The position numbers and the translations under genes are program-made. The notes under the pieces are model-generated. The model made no database searches, was not told the origin of the DNA, and worked only from the letters and a program-made list of their open reading frames with translations. A stretch of 64,000 bases of DNA from Paraburkholderia phenoliruptrix (lineage in GTDB: Bacteria > Pseudomonadota > Gammaproteobacteria > Burkholderiales > Burkholderiaceae), in the NCBI RefSeq assembly GCF_902859825.1, contig NZ_CADIKB010000020.1, positions 54,474 to 118,473 of the forward strand, read 5' to 3'. Of this stretch, positions 16,808 to 25,141 are shown one piece after another (position 1 is the stretch's first letter; each line of letters starts with the position of its first letter).

Positions 16808-17991
16808 TGCATCTCCTCGACAAACTTTCGCAGGGGCTCAAGGAAATCGACGAGCGCGGTCTGCGCCGTCGCCGCCGCACCGCCGACACGCCTTGCGCCG
16901 CTCACATGACAGTCGACGGCCGCGAGATGGTCGGCTTTGCAAGCAATGACTACCTCGGCCTCGCCGCGCATCCGCAACTGATCGCGGCCATCGCGCAAGG
17001 CGCGCAACGCTATGGCGCGGGCAGCGGCGGCTCGCATCTGCTCGGCGGCCACTCGCGCGCGCATGCACAGCTCGAAGACGACCTGGCCGAGTTCGTCGGC
17101 GGATTCGTGGACGCGCCGCGGGCCCTCTACTTCAGCACGGGCTACATGGCGAACCTCGCGACGCTCACCGCGCTCGCGGGCCGCGGCACGACGCTCTTTT
17201 CCGATGCGCTGAACCATGCTTCGCTGATCGACGGCGCGCGTTTGTCGCGAGCAGATGTGCAGGTCTATCCGCACTGCGATATGGAAGCGTTGAGCGTCAT
17301 GCTCGACGCCTCTGACGCCGACGTGAAAGTCATCGTTTCCGATACGGTATTCAGCATGGACGGTGACATTGCGCCGCTGCCGCGCCTGCTCGAACTCGCG
17401 GAAAAGCACGGCGCATGGCTAATCGTCGACGATGCGCATGGTTTCGGCGTGCTCGGTCCGCAAGGGCGCGGTGCGATCGCCGAGGCCGCGTTGCGCTCGC
17501 CCAATCTGATCTCGATTGGCACGCTCGGCAAAGCGGCCGGCGTGTCGGGCGCATTCGTGGCGGCGCATGAGACGGTGATCGAATGGCTCGTGCAGCGCGC
17601 GCGTCCGTACATTTTCACGACGGCTTCCGTGCCGGCCGCCGCGCACGCGGTGTCGGCGAGCCTGCGCATCATCGGCGGCGCCGAAGGCGATGAGCGGCGC
17701 GCGCATCTGCGGCAATTGATCGAACGCACGCGTGTCATGCTCAAAGCCACGCCGTGGCTGCCGGTCGATTCGCACACGGCCGTGCAGCCGCTCATCATCG
17801 GCGCGAACGAGGCCACGCTCGAGATCGCCGCGTCGCTCGATCGAGCAGGCTTGTGGGTCCCCGCGATCCGTCCGCCGACCGTGCCCACCGGGACATCGCG
17901 CCTGCGCATTTCGCTGTCCGCCGCGCATTCGCATGCGGATCTGGACCGGCTGGAAGCAGGCTTGCAACGGACAGGAGCGCTGGCCGCATGA
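16807..17991 (+). CDS. bioF: 8-amino-7-oxononanoate synthase
   Basis: 394 residues, an alpha-oxoamine synthase. Visible features are FASNDYLGLAAHP near the N terminus, the GAGSGGSHLLGGHSRAH substrate loop, the DDAHGFGVLG segment that stacks on PLP, and the PLP lysine K242 in GTLGKAAG. It condenses pimeloyl-ACP or -CoA with alanine to give KAPA, the first dedicated ring-forming step. The ATG shares its A with the bioA stop, and its own TGA overlaps the bioD start (ATGA), so expression is tightly coupled. Confidence 0.97.
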   Translation: MHLLDKLSQGLKEIDERGLRRRRRTADTPCAAHMTVDGREMVGFASNDYLGLAAHPQLIAAIAQGAQRYGAGSGGSHLLGGHSRAHAQLEDDLAEFVGGFVDAPRALYFSTGYMANLATLTALAGRGTTLFSDALNHASLIDGARLSRADVQVYPHCDMEALSVMLDASDADVKVIVSDTVFSMDGDIAPLPRLLELAEKHGAWLIVDDAHGFGVLGPQGRGAIAEAALRSPNLISIGTLGKAAGVSGAFVAAHETVIEWLVQRARPYIFTTASVPAAAHAVSASLRIIGGAEGDERRAHLRQLIERTRVMLKATPWLPVDSHTAVQPLIIGANEATLEIAASLDRAGLWVPAIRPPTVPTGTSRLRISLSAAHSHADLDRLEAGLQRTGALAA

Positions 17992-18725
17992 CCTCTGCAC
18001 ATTCCGCACTCTCCGCCCTGTCCGTGTTTGTCACCGGCACGGACACCGAAATCGGCAAGACCTTCGTCTCGTCTGCGTTGCTGCGAGGCTTCGTTCGCGA
18101 AGGCCTGAAGGCAGCTGCGATGAAGCCGATCGCCGCCGGCGCGTTCGTGCTGAACGGCGAACTGCATAACGAAGACGCGGATCAGCTCGACGCGGCGTCG
18201 AACGTGCTGCTGCCGCCCGACATGCGCACGCCGTATCTGCTGAAGGAGCCGGCCGCGCCGCATATCGCGGCGGCGTTGGAAAACGTCGCATTCGACATCG
18301 AACATATCGTCGCGTGCCATCGGCAAGCATTGACGCGCGCCGATGTCGTCGTCGTGGAAGGTGTCGGCGGCTTTCGCGTGCCGTTGACGGCGACGCGCGA
18401 CACCGCCGATCTCGCCGTCGCCCTGAAGCTACCGGTCGTGCTGGTCGTCGGCCTGCGCCTTGGCTGCATCAACCACGCGCTGCTCACCGCCGAGGCTATC
18501 GCCGCGCGCGGACTCACGCTGGCCGGCTGGGTCGCAAACCGCGTGGATCCGGACATGACCTTTCCCGACGAAAACATCGCGTCGATCCGCGAGCATCTCG
18601 CGCGCGAACATCACGCGCCGTTGCTCGGCATCGTGCCGCATCTGAGCCCGGCATCGGCCGAACTCGCGGCCGAACGGCTCGACATTCCACGGCTATTGCA
18701 AACGCTGCGTGACGCGCAGCGCTGA
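17988..18725 (+). CDS. bioD: ATP-dependent dethiobiotin synthetase
   Basis: 245 residues with the P-loop GTDTEIGKT at positions 17-25 and the family segments KPIAAG, VVVEGVGGFRVPL and VVGLRLGCINHALLT. It closes the ureido ring of DAPA with CO2 and ATP. Several familiar BioD sequences start with the shorter TGTDT strand; here about a dozen residues precede it. Start chosen at the ATG that overlaps the bioF stop by 4 bases. It follows bioF directly and precedes bioB by 35 bp. Confidence 0.96.
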   Translation: MTSAHSALSALSVFVTGTDTEIGKTFVSSALLRGFVREGLKAAAMKPIAAGAFVLNGELHNEDADQLDAASNVLLPPDMRTPYLLKEPAAPHIAAALENVAFDIEHIVACHRQALTRADVVVVEGVGGFRVPLTATRDTADLAVALKLPVVLVVGLRLGCINHALLTAEAIAARGLTLAGWVANRVDPDMTFPDENIASIREHLAREHHAPLLGIVPHLSPASAELAAERLDIPRLLQTLRDAQR

Positions 18726-18760
18726 ATCGAACATCACATCCATTCATGAGGATCGACCAC

Positions 18761-19819
18761 ATGACCCAACTGAACATCGCTCCGTCGTCCGCGGGCACAG
18801 CCATCAATGCCGATGCCGCGACCCAACAACTCGCGCGCTGGCGCGTCGCCGACATTGTTGCGTTGTACGAACTGCCGTTCAACGACCTGATGTTTCGCGC
18901 GCAGCAAACGCATCGCGAACATTTCGACGCGAACACCGTGCAACTGTCGACGCTGCTGTCGATCAAGACCGGCGGCTGCGAGGAAGATTGCGCGTACTGT
19001 CCGCAGTCGGTGCATCACGACACCGGTCTGCAAGCCGACAAGCTGATGCCGGTCGACGAAGTGCTCGCCGCCGCGAAAGCCGCGAAGGAAAATGGCGCGA
19101 CCCGCTTCTGCATGGGCGCCGCGTGGCGCAATCCGAAAGATCGGCATCTCGAGCCGATCAAGGAGATGATCCGCGGCGTGAAGGCGATGGGACTGGAGAC
19201 CTGCGTGACGCTCGGCATGCTGGAAACGCACCAGGCGCAGGCGCTGCGCGAGGCGGGCCTCGACTACTACAACCACAATCTCGACACGTCGCCGGAGTTC
19301 TACGGCCAGATCATTTCGACGCGTACTTACCAGGATCGCCTCGACACGCTCGAACGCGTGCGCGATGCGGGCATCAACGTGTGCTGCGGCGGCATTGTGG
19401 GCCTCGGCGAGTCGCGCCGCGAACGGGCCGGACTGATCGCGCAATTGGCGAACATGGACCCGTATCCGGAGTCGGTGCCGATCAACAATCTGGTGCAAGT
19501 GGAAGGCACGCCGCTGACCGGCACGGAATCGATCGATCCGTTCGAATTCGTGCGGACCATCGCGATTGCGCGCATTACGATGCCGCGTGCCATGGTGCGC
19601 CTGTCCGCGGGCCGCGAGCAGATGGACGAAGCGCTGCAGGCTATGTGCTTCCTCGCGGGCGCGAACTCGATTTTCTACGGCGATCAGTTGCTGACCACGA
19701 GCAATCCGCAAGCTGAAGCGGACCGCCAGTTGCTCGCGCGCCTCGGCATTCGCGCCGAAGCCGCGCAGCAGATGCCGCTCGACAAGAGCGGCTGCGAGCA
19801 CGGCTGCGACCACGCGTAA
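18761..19819 (+). CDS. bioB: Biotin synthase (radical SAM)
   Basis: 352 residues. The radical-SAM CxxxCxxC motif is C73, C77 and C80 (CEEDCAYC), with YYNHNLDTS and the arginine-bearing RLSAGR segment typical of BioB. It inserts sulfur into dethiobiotin using a [4Fe-4S] and a sacrificial [2Fe-2S] cluster. The C terminus ends in an unusual cysteine/histidine tail (SGCEHGCDHA). The ATG at 18761 is preferred over an in-frame ATG 15 bp upstream because GAGG lies just before it. It is the last gene of the bio operon; the next gene converges 6 bp away, with no obvious terminator between. Confidence 0.97.
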   Translation: MTQLNIAPSSAGTAINADAATQQLARWRVADIVALYELPFNDLMFRAQQTHREHFDANTVQLSTLLSIKTGGCEEDCAYCPQSVHHDTGLQADKLMPVDEVLAAAKAAKENGATRFCMGAAWRNPKDRHLEPIKEMIRGVKAMGLETCVTLGMLETHQAQALREAGLDYYNHNLDTSPEFYGQIISTRTYQDRLDTLERVRDAGINVCCGGIVGLGESRRERAGLIAQLANMDPYPESVPINNLVQVEGTPLTGTESIDPFEFVRTIAIARITMPRAMVRLSAGREQMDEALQAMCFLAGANSIFYGDQLLTTSNPQAEADRQLLARLGIRAEAAQQMPLDKSGCEHGCDHA

Positions 19820-19825
19820 CGCGCG

Positions 19826-20857
19826 TTACTTCCTGTCGACGATGATCTGATCGAAAGTCCCGCCGTCCGAGAAATGCGTCTGCTGCGCTTTCTGCCAGCT
19901 GCCGAACATTTCTTCGACGGTGAAGGTCTTGATCGGCTTGAACTCGGCCGCGTGCTTCGCGAGCACATTCTTGTCGCGCGGACGCAGATGGTGTTGCGCG
20001 ATGATTTCCTGCGCGGCGGGCGACCACAGATAGTCGAGATACGCCTGCGCTTCCTTGCGCGTGCCACGCTTGTCGACCACCTTGTCGACGATCGAAACCG
20101 GCGGCGCCGCGAGCAGGCTCACCGACGGATACACCGCCTCGAAGTTGCCCGCGCCCACGCCGCTGTTCATCAGCGCGACCTCGTTCTCGAAAGTCACCAG
20201 CACGTCGCCGATGCCGCGTTGCGTGAACGTCGTCGTCGCGCCGCGGCCGCCCGTGTCGAGCACCGGCACATTCCTGAAGAGCGCTTTTTCGAAGTTGAGC
20301 GCGTCGGCGTCCGTGCCGCCATGCTGCTTGCGATAACCCCACGCGGCCAGATACGTGTAACGTCCATTGCCGGATGTCTTCGGATTGGCGATCACCACCT
20401 GCACGCCGGGTTTCGTGAGATCGTCCCAGTCCTTGATGTGCTTCGGATTGCCCTTGCGCACGAGAAAGACCATCGTCGTGGTGTATGGCGCGCTGTCGTC
20501 GGGCAGGCGCGTGCGCCAGTTAGCCGGGACCAGTTGGCCTTTTTCGGCGAGCAGGTCGATGTCGTTCGGCTGATTCATCGTCACGACGTCGGCCTGCAAG
20601 CCCTGCAATACCGACAACGCCTGCGCGCTCGACGCGCCATGCGACTGGCGGATCGACACAGTCTCGCCGCTCTTTTGCCTGTAGGCCGCAATGAAGCCGG
20701 CATTGATGTCCTTGTACAACTCGCGCGTCACGTCGTACGACACATTCATGAGCGACGTATCCGCGAGCGCCGCTGAGCTGCCGCCAAGCCCGAAGCCGAG
20801 CGTGATCGCCGTAACGCCGGCCGCCAGCCAGCGCGAAGTCCCCGTTCTGCCTGCCAT
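19826..20857 (-). CDS. Sulfate ABC transporter substrate-binding protein (Sbp-like)
   Basis: 343 residues with a signal peptide (hydrophobic segment about residues 10-31 ending ALA, then DTSLMNVSYDVTRELYKDIN, the classical start of mature sulfate-binding proteins). The conserved SHGASSAQA, KTSGNGRYTYLAAWGY and DGGTFDQI segments identify the Sbp/CysP group. It binds sulfate or thiosulfate in the periplasm for import by CysTWA, but no permease genes are adjacent. The gene converges on bioB with only 6 bp between stops. Sulfur supply for biotin synthase is a tempting link but cannot be claimed from proximity alone. Confidence 0.93.
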   Translation of the reverse strand: MAGRTGTSRWLAAGVTAITLGFGLGGSSAALADTSLMNVSYDVTRELYKDINAGFIAAYRQKSGETVSIRQSHGASSAQALSVLQGLQADVVTMNQPNDIDLLAEKGQLVPANWRTRLPDDSAPYTTTMVFLVRKGNPKHIKDWDDLTKPGVQVVIANPKTSGNGRYTYLAAWGYRKQHGGTDADALNFEKALFRNVPVLDTGGRGATTTFTQRGIGDVLVTFENEVALMNSGVGAGNFEAVYPSVSLLAAPPVSIVDKVVDKRGTRKEAQAYLDYLWSPAAQEIIAQHHLRPRDKNVLAKHAAEFKPIKTFTVEEMFGSWQKAQQTHFSDGGTFDQIIVDRK

Positions 20858-20976
20858 GTTGTCCCCGCTGTCGATGATAAAACCCGTGGCCGCACCGTCG
20901 CGGCATGAAGCGGGATTCTAGCGGATCGCCTGTCAGCGCCGCGCCGCGCAAGCGGTGCCCACCACGGCGCGCGTCG

Positions 20977-21579
20977 TCAGACCAGCGCGTGCTGCGCGAC
21001 CTCCAGCGTCTCGTCGCGAAATCGCAGCGGCGCCGCGCAGTGCACCAGCGTGTCGATGAAATACTTGGCCCTCGGCCACGGTCCGAATCCCGCTGCGGTA
21101 TTGATGTGCCCCGCGTCGCCGAGATTGACGAAGGCGCTGCCGAACCGCTGCGCCAGTTCGCGCGAGCCGGCAAGCGGCATCCACGGATCCGTTTCGCTGC
21201 CGATCAGAATGGACGGCACGCCGAGGCGCCTCGCCTCGAACGGCCCCGCGAAGGCGAATTTTTGCGGGCTCGCGGGCGCGACGAACAGTACGCCGACCAC
21301 CTCGTTCGCATACGATGCCTGCTGCAACGCGTGGGCGGTCGCGAGGCAGCCGAAGCTGTGCGCGGCCAGCACGAACGGTCCGCGTTCGCGCGCGAGCAGC
21401 TCGCGCAACGACTGGGCCCAGCCCGCGACGTCAGGCGCGTCCCAGTCCGCCTGTTCGACCCGCAGCGAGCGCGCGAACTGGCGCTCGAGCCACGTCTGCC
21501 AATGTGCGCCCTCGCTGCCGTGCAGGCCCGGAACGGTCACGAGCCGCGGCGGCCACGGCGATCTGGAGCATGAAAGCAT
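20977..21579 (-). CDS. RBBP9/YdeN-family alpha/beta serine hydrolase
   Basis: About 200 residues. The N-terminal VTVPGLHGSEGAHWQTWLE is diagnostic of the RBBP9/YdeN family. The nucleophile serine is in AAHSFGCLA, and the acid and histidine candidates lie in IGSETDPWMP and NLGDAGHINT. There is no signal peptide, so it is cytoplasmic. Bacterial members have few assigned substrates. An in-frame ATG 15 bp upstream (21594) is an alternative start. It is transcribed in the same direction as, and downstream of, nothing obvious, since the neighbouring leader ORF/ghrA pair diverges. Confidence 0.85.
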   Translation of the reverse strand: MLSCSRSPWPPRLVTVPGLHGSEGAHWQTWLERQFARSLRVEQADWDAPDVAGWAQSLRELLARERGPFVLAAHSFGCLATAHALQQASYANEVVGVLFVAPASPQKFAFAGPFEARRLGVPSILIGSETDPWMPLAGSRELAQRFGSAFVNLGDAGHINTAAGFGPWPRAKYFIDTLVHCAAPLRFRDETLEVAQHALV

Positions 21580-21773
21580 ATCTGTCCCTCGCAAAGGGAA
21601 ACCGGGCAGCCATTGTCCCGCCGCGAGGCGCGCCGACGAACCAAGTTTTTGTGCTTTGTTTATGGGCGGAAGGTTCGCGGATGGCGAACGCGGCTGCGTA
21701 CGGTCGTGCGCAAGCGCGCGGGAGTGCCGGCGAAAAAGTAGAATGAAGCCTGCTCATAAAAGGAGGAGCCCCC

Positions 21774-21893
21774 ATGTCGCCAGCGTCGCGCGCCGCGCCT
21801 CAGCCGTCGCAATCCGCAGAGCCGCCCTGCCGCGTGCGCGCGGCTTGTCGCGCGGGCCGGGGCCATGGCGCATTCCACGGTGAAGCCGCATGA
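21774..21893 (+). CDS. Putative 39-residue leader peptide coupled to ghrA
   Basis: A short ORF not resembling any known family but with an unusually strong ribosome site: AAAGGAGGAG about 5-9 bp before its ATG. Its TGA overlaps the ATG of the next gene (ATGA at 21890-21893), and that gene has no ribosome site of its own, so translation of ghrA would depend on reading this ORF. A TAGAAT at 21739-21744 could be its -10 box. The peptide is Ser/Ala/Pro/Arg-rich, ending RAGRGHGAFHGEAA. It could be a regulatory leader, or simply the true start of translation for a coupled pair. Confidence 0.5.
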   Translation: MSPASRAAPQPSQSAEPPCRVRAACRAGRGHGAFHGEAA

Positions 21894-22831
21894 AAATCCT
21901 CTTTTATATGCCGGACGCAGAAGCTGCCGCGTGGCTGCACGACTTCGCGCGAGCGCTGCCTCACGCCGACCTGCGTGAATGGCAACCCGGCGACACCGCG
22001 CCTGCAGACTTTGCTGTCGTCTGGCGGCCGCCGCGCGAGATGCTGGCCGGCCGCGCCGATCTGCGCGCCATCTTCAATCTGGGCGCGGGCGTCGACGCCA
22101 TCCTCTCGCTCGAGCGCGAACAACCCGGCAGCTTGCCGCGCCATGCGCAGTTGATCCGCCTCGAAGACACCGGCATGGCACCGCAAATGGCCGAATATGT
22201 GACGCACGCGGTGCTGCGTTATCTGCGGCGCTTCGACGAATATGCAACGCTGCAGCGCGAGCGCCGCTGGCATGTGCTCGATCCGCACCCGCGCGAAACG
22301 TTCACGGTCGGCGTGCTGGGTCTCGGTGTGCTCGGCGCGCATGTCGCCCGAACGCTCGCGGCATTCGGCCTGCCCGTGCGCGGTTACAGCCGCGGCGCGA
22401 AAGAGGTGGAAGGCATCGCCGCGTTCGCCGGCGAAGCGCAGTTCGACGCGTTTCTCGACGGCGTGAAAGTACTCGTCAATCTGCTGCCGCATACGCCGGA
22501 CACCGCGAACGTGCTGAACGCTCGCACGTTTTCGAAGCTCGCCCGCGGCGCATATCTGATCAACGTTGCGCGCGGCGCGCATCTCGTCGAAGCCGATCTG
22601 CTCGACGCGCTCGCGAGCGGCCAACTCGCCGCCGCCACGCTCGACGTGTTCCGGCAGGAGCCGCTGCCGCTGGATCATCCGTTCTGGCAGGAGCCGCGCA
22701 TCACCATCACGCCACACATGTCCGCGCTGACCTTGCGCGAAGAAAGCGTCGCGCAGATCGCCGGCAAAATGCTCGCGCTCGAACGAGGTGAAGCGGTCAG
22801 CGGCGTGGTGAATATCGAGCGCGGCTATTGA
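21890..22831 (+). CDS. ghrA: Glyoxylate/hydroxypyruvate reductase A
   Basis: 313 residues of the D-2-hydroxyacid dehydrogenase family, GhrA branch. The short N-terminal domain starts MKILFYMPDAEAAAWL. The Rossmann motif GVLGLGVLGAHVA is around residue 141, NVARGAHLVEADLL is the conserved dinucleotide-domain segment, and the catalytic histidine is in TPHMSA near the C terminus. It reduces glyoxylate to glycolate and hydroxypyruvate to glycerate with NADPH in the cytosol. Its start overlaps a 39-codon leader ORF, and no separate ribosome site is visible. An HMG-CoA lyase follows 53 bp later. Glyoxylate handling relates loosely to aceK elsewhere in the window. Confidence 0.93.
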   Translation: MKILFYMPDAEAAAWLHDFARALPHADLREWQPGDTAPADFAVVWRPPREMLAGRADLRAIFNLGAGVDAILSLEREQPGSLPRHAQLIRLEDTGMAPQMAEYVTHAVLRYLRRFDEYATLQRERRWHVLDPHPRETFTVGVLGLGVLGAHVARTLAAFGLPVRGYSRGAKEVEGIAAFAGEAQFDAFLDGVKVLVNLLPHTPDTANVLNARTFSKLARGAYLINVARGAHLVEADLLDALASGQLAAATLDVFRQEPLPLDHPFWQEPRITITPHMSALTLREESVAQIAGKMLALERGEAVSGVVNIERGY

Positions 22832-22884
22832 GCGCCGAAACACCTTGAGCAAGCGCCGCCACTACAACTTTGCGGAGACACATC

Positions 22885-23814
22885 ATGGCCCTACCCCAGC
22901 AAGTGAAAATCGTCGAAGTCGGTCCGCGTGACGGGTTGCAGAACGAGAAGGAGTTCGTCCCGACGGCGACCAAGATCGAATTGATCAATCGTCTTTCCGC
23001 GGCCGGCTTTCGCAACGTGGAGGCGGCCTCGTTCGTGTCGCCGAAATGGGTGCCGCAAATGGCCGACGGCGCCGAGGTGATGGCCGGCATCGAGCGTCGT
23101 TCCGGCACGATCTATTCGGTGCTGACGCCGAATCTGCGCGGCTTCGAAGGCGCGCTTGCCGCGCACGCCGACGAGATCGTGATCTTCGGCGCCGCCAGCG
23201 AAGCGTTCTCGCAGAAAAACATCAATTGCAGCATCGCCGAAAGCATCGAGCGATTCGTGCCGGTCGCGCAAGCAGCGAAGGAACACGGCCTGCGCATACG
23301 CGGCAGCGTTTCGTGCGCGCTCGGTTGTCCGTATCAGGGCGAGGTGCCGGTGGCGTCGGTGGTCGACGTGGTGCAACGTTTCGCGGCACTCGGCTGCGAC
23401 GAGATCGACATCGCGGATACGATCGGCGTCGGCACGCCGAAGCGCACGCGCGAAATCTTCGAGGCCGTGACGCGCGTGTTTCCGCGCGAGCGTCTGTCCG
23501 GGCATTTCCACGACACCTACGGCCAGGCGCTTGCGAACATCTATGCGGCGCTGCAGGAAGGCATCGAGATCTATCACGCGTCGGTGGCCGGACTCGGCGG
23601 CTGCCCGTATGCGAAGGGCGCCACCGGCAATGTCGCCACGGAAGACGTGCTGTATCTGATGAACGGCCTCGGCATCGAAACCGGTATCGACCTCGCGCAG
23701 GTGGTGGCCATCGGCGATTTCATTTCGACGGCGATCGGCCGGCCGAACGTGTCGCGCGCGGGCAAGGCGTTGCTCGCCAAGGCGCGTAGCGAAGCGGCGG
23801 CCAACTGCGTGTAA
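22885..23814 (+). CDS. mvaB: Hydroxymethylglutaryl-CoA lyase
   Basis: 309 residues, a DRE-TIM metallolyase. The N-terminal VEVGPRDGLQNE is the HMG-CoA lyase signature with the metal-binding Asp, and GLGGCPYAKGATGNVATED holds the catalytic cysteine loop that closes the active site. It cleaves HMG-CoA to acetyl-CoA and acetoacetate, the last step of leucine degradation. It is separated from the other liu-type genes, which are not in this window, but the thiolase at 8.4 kb could process acetoacetyl-CoA. The ATG at 22885 is preferred to one 15 bp upstream; GGAG lies just before it. Confidence 0.95.
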   Translation: MALPQQVKIVEVGPRDGLQNEKEFVPTATKIELINRLSAAGFRNVEAASFVSPKWVPQMADGAEVMAGIERRSGTIYSVLTPNLRGFEGALAAHADEIVIFGAASEAFSQKNINCSIAESIERFVPVAQAAKEHGLRIRGSVSCALGCPYQGEVPVASVVDVVQRFAALGCDEIDIADTIGVGTPKRTREIFEAVTRVFPRERLSGHFHDTYGQALANIYAALQEGIEIYHASVAGLGGCPYAKGATGNVATEDVLYLMNGLGIETGIDLAQVVAIGDFISTAIGRPNVSRAGKALLAKARSEAAANCV

Positions 23815-23911
23815 GTGTGCGCGGTTCGGAAACACTTCCACGCAGTTGGAAACAGACGTACTCCCGCAACATCATGACCCCAGATCCGCACCTAAAGTCA
23901 GGACCCAAACG

Positions 23912-24433
23912 ATGACGGACCACGCTTTTCTCGACTCCGACGACCTCACCGCCCTGCCCGACTCCGCACGCCGCGTCGCCCTGCTGCTGCGCGAACGCGG
24001 TCACGCGGGGCGAATCGTCATGCTGCCGGAAACCGGCAAGACATCCGCCGAGGCCGCAGCAGGCCTCGGCTGCTCGATCGCGCAGATCGCGAAGTCGATC
24101 CTGTTTCGCCGCCGCGAAGACGGCGCGCCAGTGCTGGTCGTCGCGAGCGGCGCCAATCGTGTCGACGAAAAGAAGGTGGCGGCGCACGTTGGCGAAGTTG
24201 GCCGCGCGGATGCGAAGTTCGTCCGCGAAAATACCGGCTATGCGATAGGCGGCGTGTGCCCCGTCGGCCATGCCGTGGAACCCGTCACGCTGATCGACGA
24301 AGATCTGCTCGCGCTCGACAGCCTCTGGGCCGCCGCCGGCCATCCGCACGCGGTGTTCAATCTGACCGCTGAAGAACTGATCGCGCTGACGGGCGCGCCG
24401 GTGGTGGACGTGGCGCTGCGCGAAACGGCCTGA
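23912..24433 (+). CDS. YbaK/EbsC family protein (aminoacyl-tRNA editing domain)
   Basis: 173 residues. The fold is recognised from GCSIAQIAKSILFRR, VLVVASGANRVDEKKVAAHVG, RENTGYAIGGVCPVGH and the C-terminal VFNLTAEELIALTGAPVVDV. The free-standing YbaK/ProX family hydrolyses mischarged Cys-tRNA(Pro) or Ala-tRNA(Pro); which activity this member has is not readable. The conserved lysine in AKSILF is present. It heads a four-gene cluster with DUF1289, a MaoC hydratase and a metallo-hydrolase, with 4 bp to the next start and then 4-bp overlaps. Confidence 0.88.
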   Translation: MTDHAFLDSDDLTALPDSARRVALLLRERGHAGRIVMLPETGKTSAEAAAGLGCSIAQIAKSILFRRREDGAPVLVVASGANRVDEKKVAAHVGEVGRADAKFVRENTGYAIGGVCPVGHAVEPVTLIDEDLLALDSLWAAAGHPHAVFNLTAEELIALTGAPVVDVALRETA

Positions 24434-24437
24434 TCCG

Positions 24438-24665
24438 ATGACAGCAGCAGACGATCAGGCGACGAAAGGCGGTGGCGTGCCGTCGCCATGCATCAACGTG
24501 TGCCGCATGGATGCGTCGACGGGCTGGTGCGAAGGGTGCCTGCGTACCATCGACGAAATTGCCGGCTGGTCGCTCTACGACGACGACGCGAAACGCGCAG
24601 TGTGGAACGCGCTGGCGTCGCGCCATGCCGAATTCATCGCCAGCCAGACGAAGGTGCAGCGATGA
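24438..24665 (+). CDS. DUF1289 domain-containing small protein
   Basis: 75 residues. The family core is obvious: SPCINVCRMDASTGWCEGCLRTIDEIAGW, with four cysteines in a C-x3-C-x8-C-x2-C pattern suited to metal or Fe-S binding, followed by a short helical tail. Function unknown in the literature. It starts 4 bp after the YbaK-like stop and its stop overlaps the MaoC start by 4 bases, so it is part of a tightly coupled operon. Confidence 0.9.
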   Translation: MTAADDQATKGGGVPSPCINVCRMDASTGWCEGCLRTIDEIAGWSLYDDDAKRAVWNALASRHAEFIASQTKVQR

Positions 24666-25141
24666 ACGCGCCGCCGCGCATTGTCACCGTCGGCGAGACG
24701 TTCAGCGCGACGCTCACGCTGTCGGCGGATTCGGTGAAGTCGTTCGCGACGCTCGTCAACGACCTGAACCCGCTGCACCACGACGACGCTTATGCCGCGC
24801 AAAGCCGCTTCGGCGGCCTCATCGCGTCCGGCACGCAGCCCACCGCGCATTTCATGGCGCTGCTGGCCACGCACTTTTCGACCTACGCGCAGCCGCTCGG
24901 CCTCGAATTCGACATCAAGCTGAAGAAGGCCGCGCACGCGGGCGACACGCTCGTCATGACCTGGCGTGTGCGCGATGCTCACTGGAAGCCAAGCCTGAAC
25001 GGCGATCTCGCGCATCTGGACGGTACGGTGAAAAACCAGCGCGGCGAAGTTGCCGTGGTCGGCGCGTCGACCATTCTCGTGATGCCGAAACCCGACGCGC
25101 CGGCCCACGCCGAAGCTGGCAACGGCAGCAGCGCGCCATGA
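24662..25141 (+). CDS. MaoC-family (R)-specific enoyl-CoA hydratase-like protein
   Basis: 159 residues with a single hot-dog fold. The hydratase-2 motif is visible as DLNPLHHDDAYAAQSRFGG followed by LIASGTQPTAHFMA, giving the catalytic Asp and His. Members hydrate trans-2-enoyl-CoA to (R)-3-hydroxyacyl-CoA and can feed polyhydroxyalkanoate synthesis. The C-terminal ~15 residues are a flexible Ala/Ser-rich tail. It overlaps DUF1289 upstream and the metallo-hydrolase downstream by 4 bases each. It may act on CoA intermediates produced by the thiolase/dehydrogenase module, but there is no direct evidence. Confidence 0.9.
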   Translation: MNAPPRIVTVGETFSATLTLSADSVKSFATLVNDLNPLHHDDAYAAQSRFGGLIASGTQPTAHFMALLATHFSTYAQPLGLEFDIKLKKAAHAGDTLVMTWRVRDAHWKPSLNGDLAHLDGTVKNQRGEVAVVGASTILVMPKPDAPAHAEAGNGSSAP

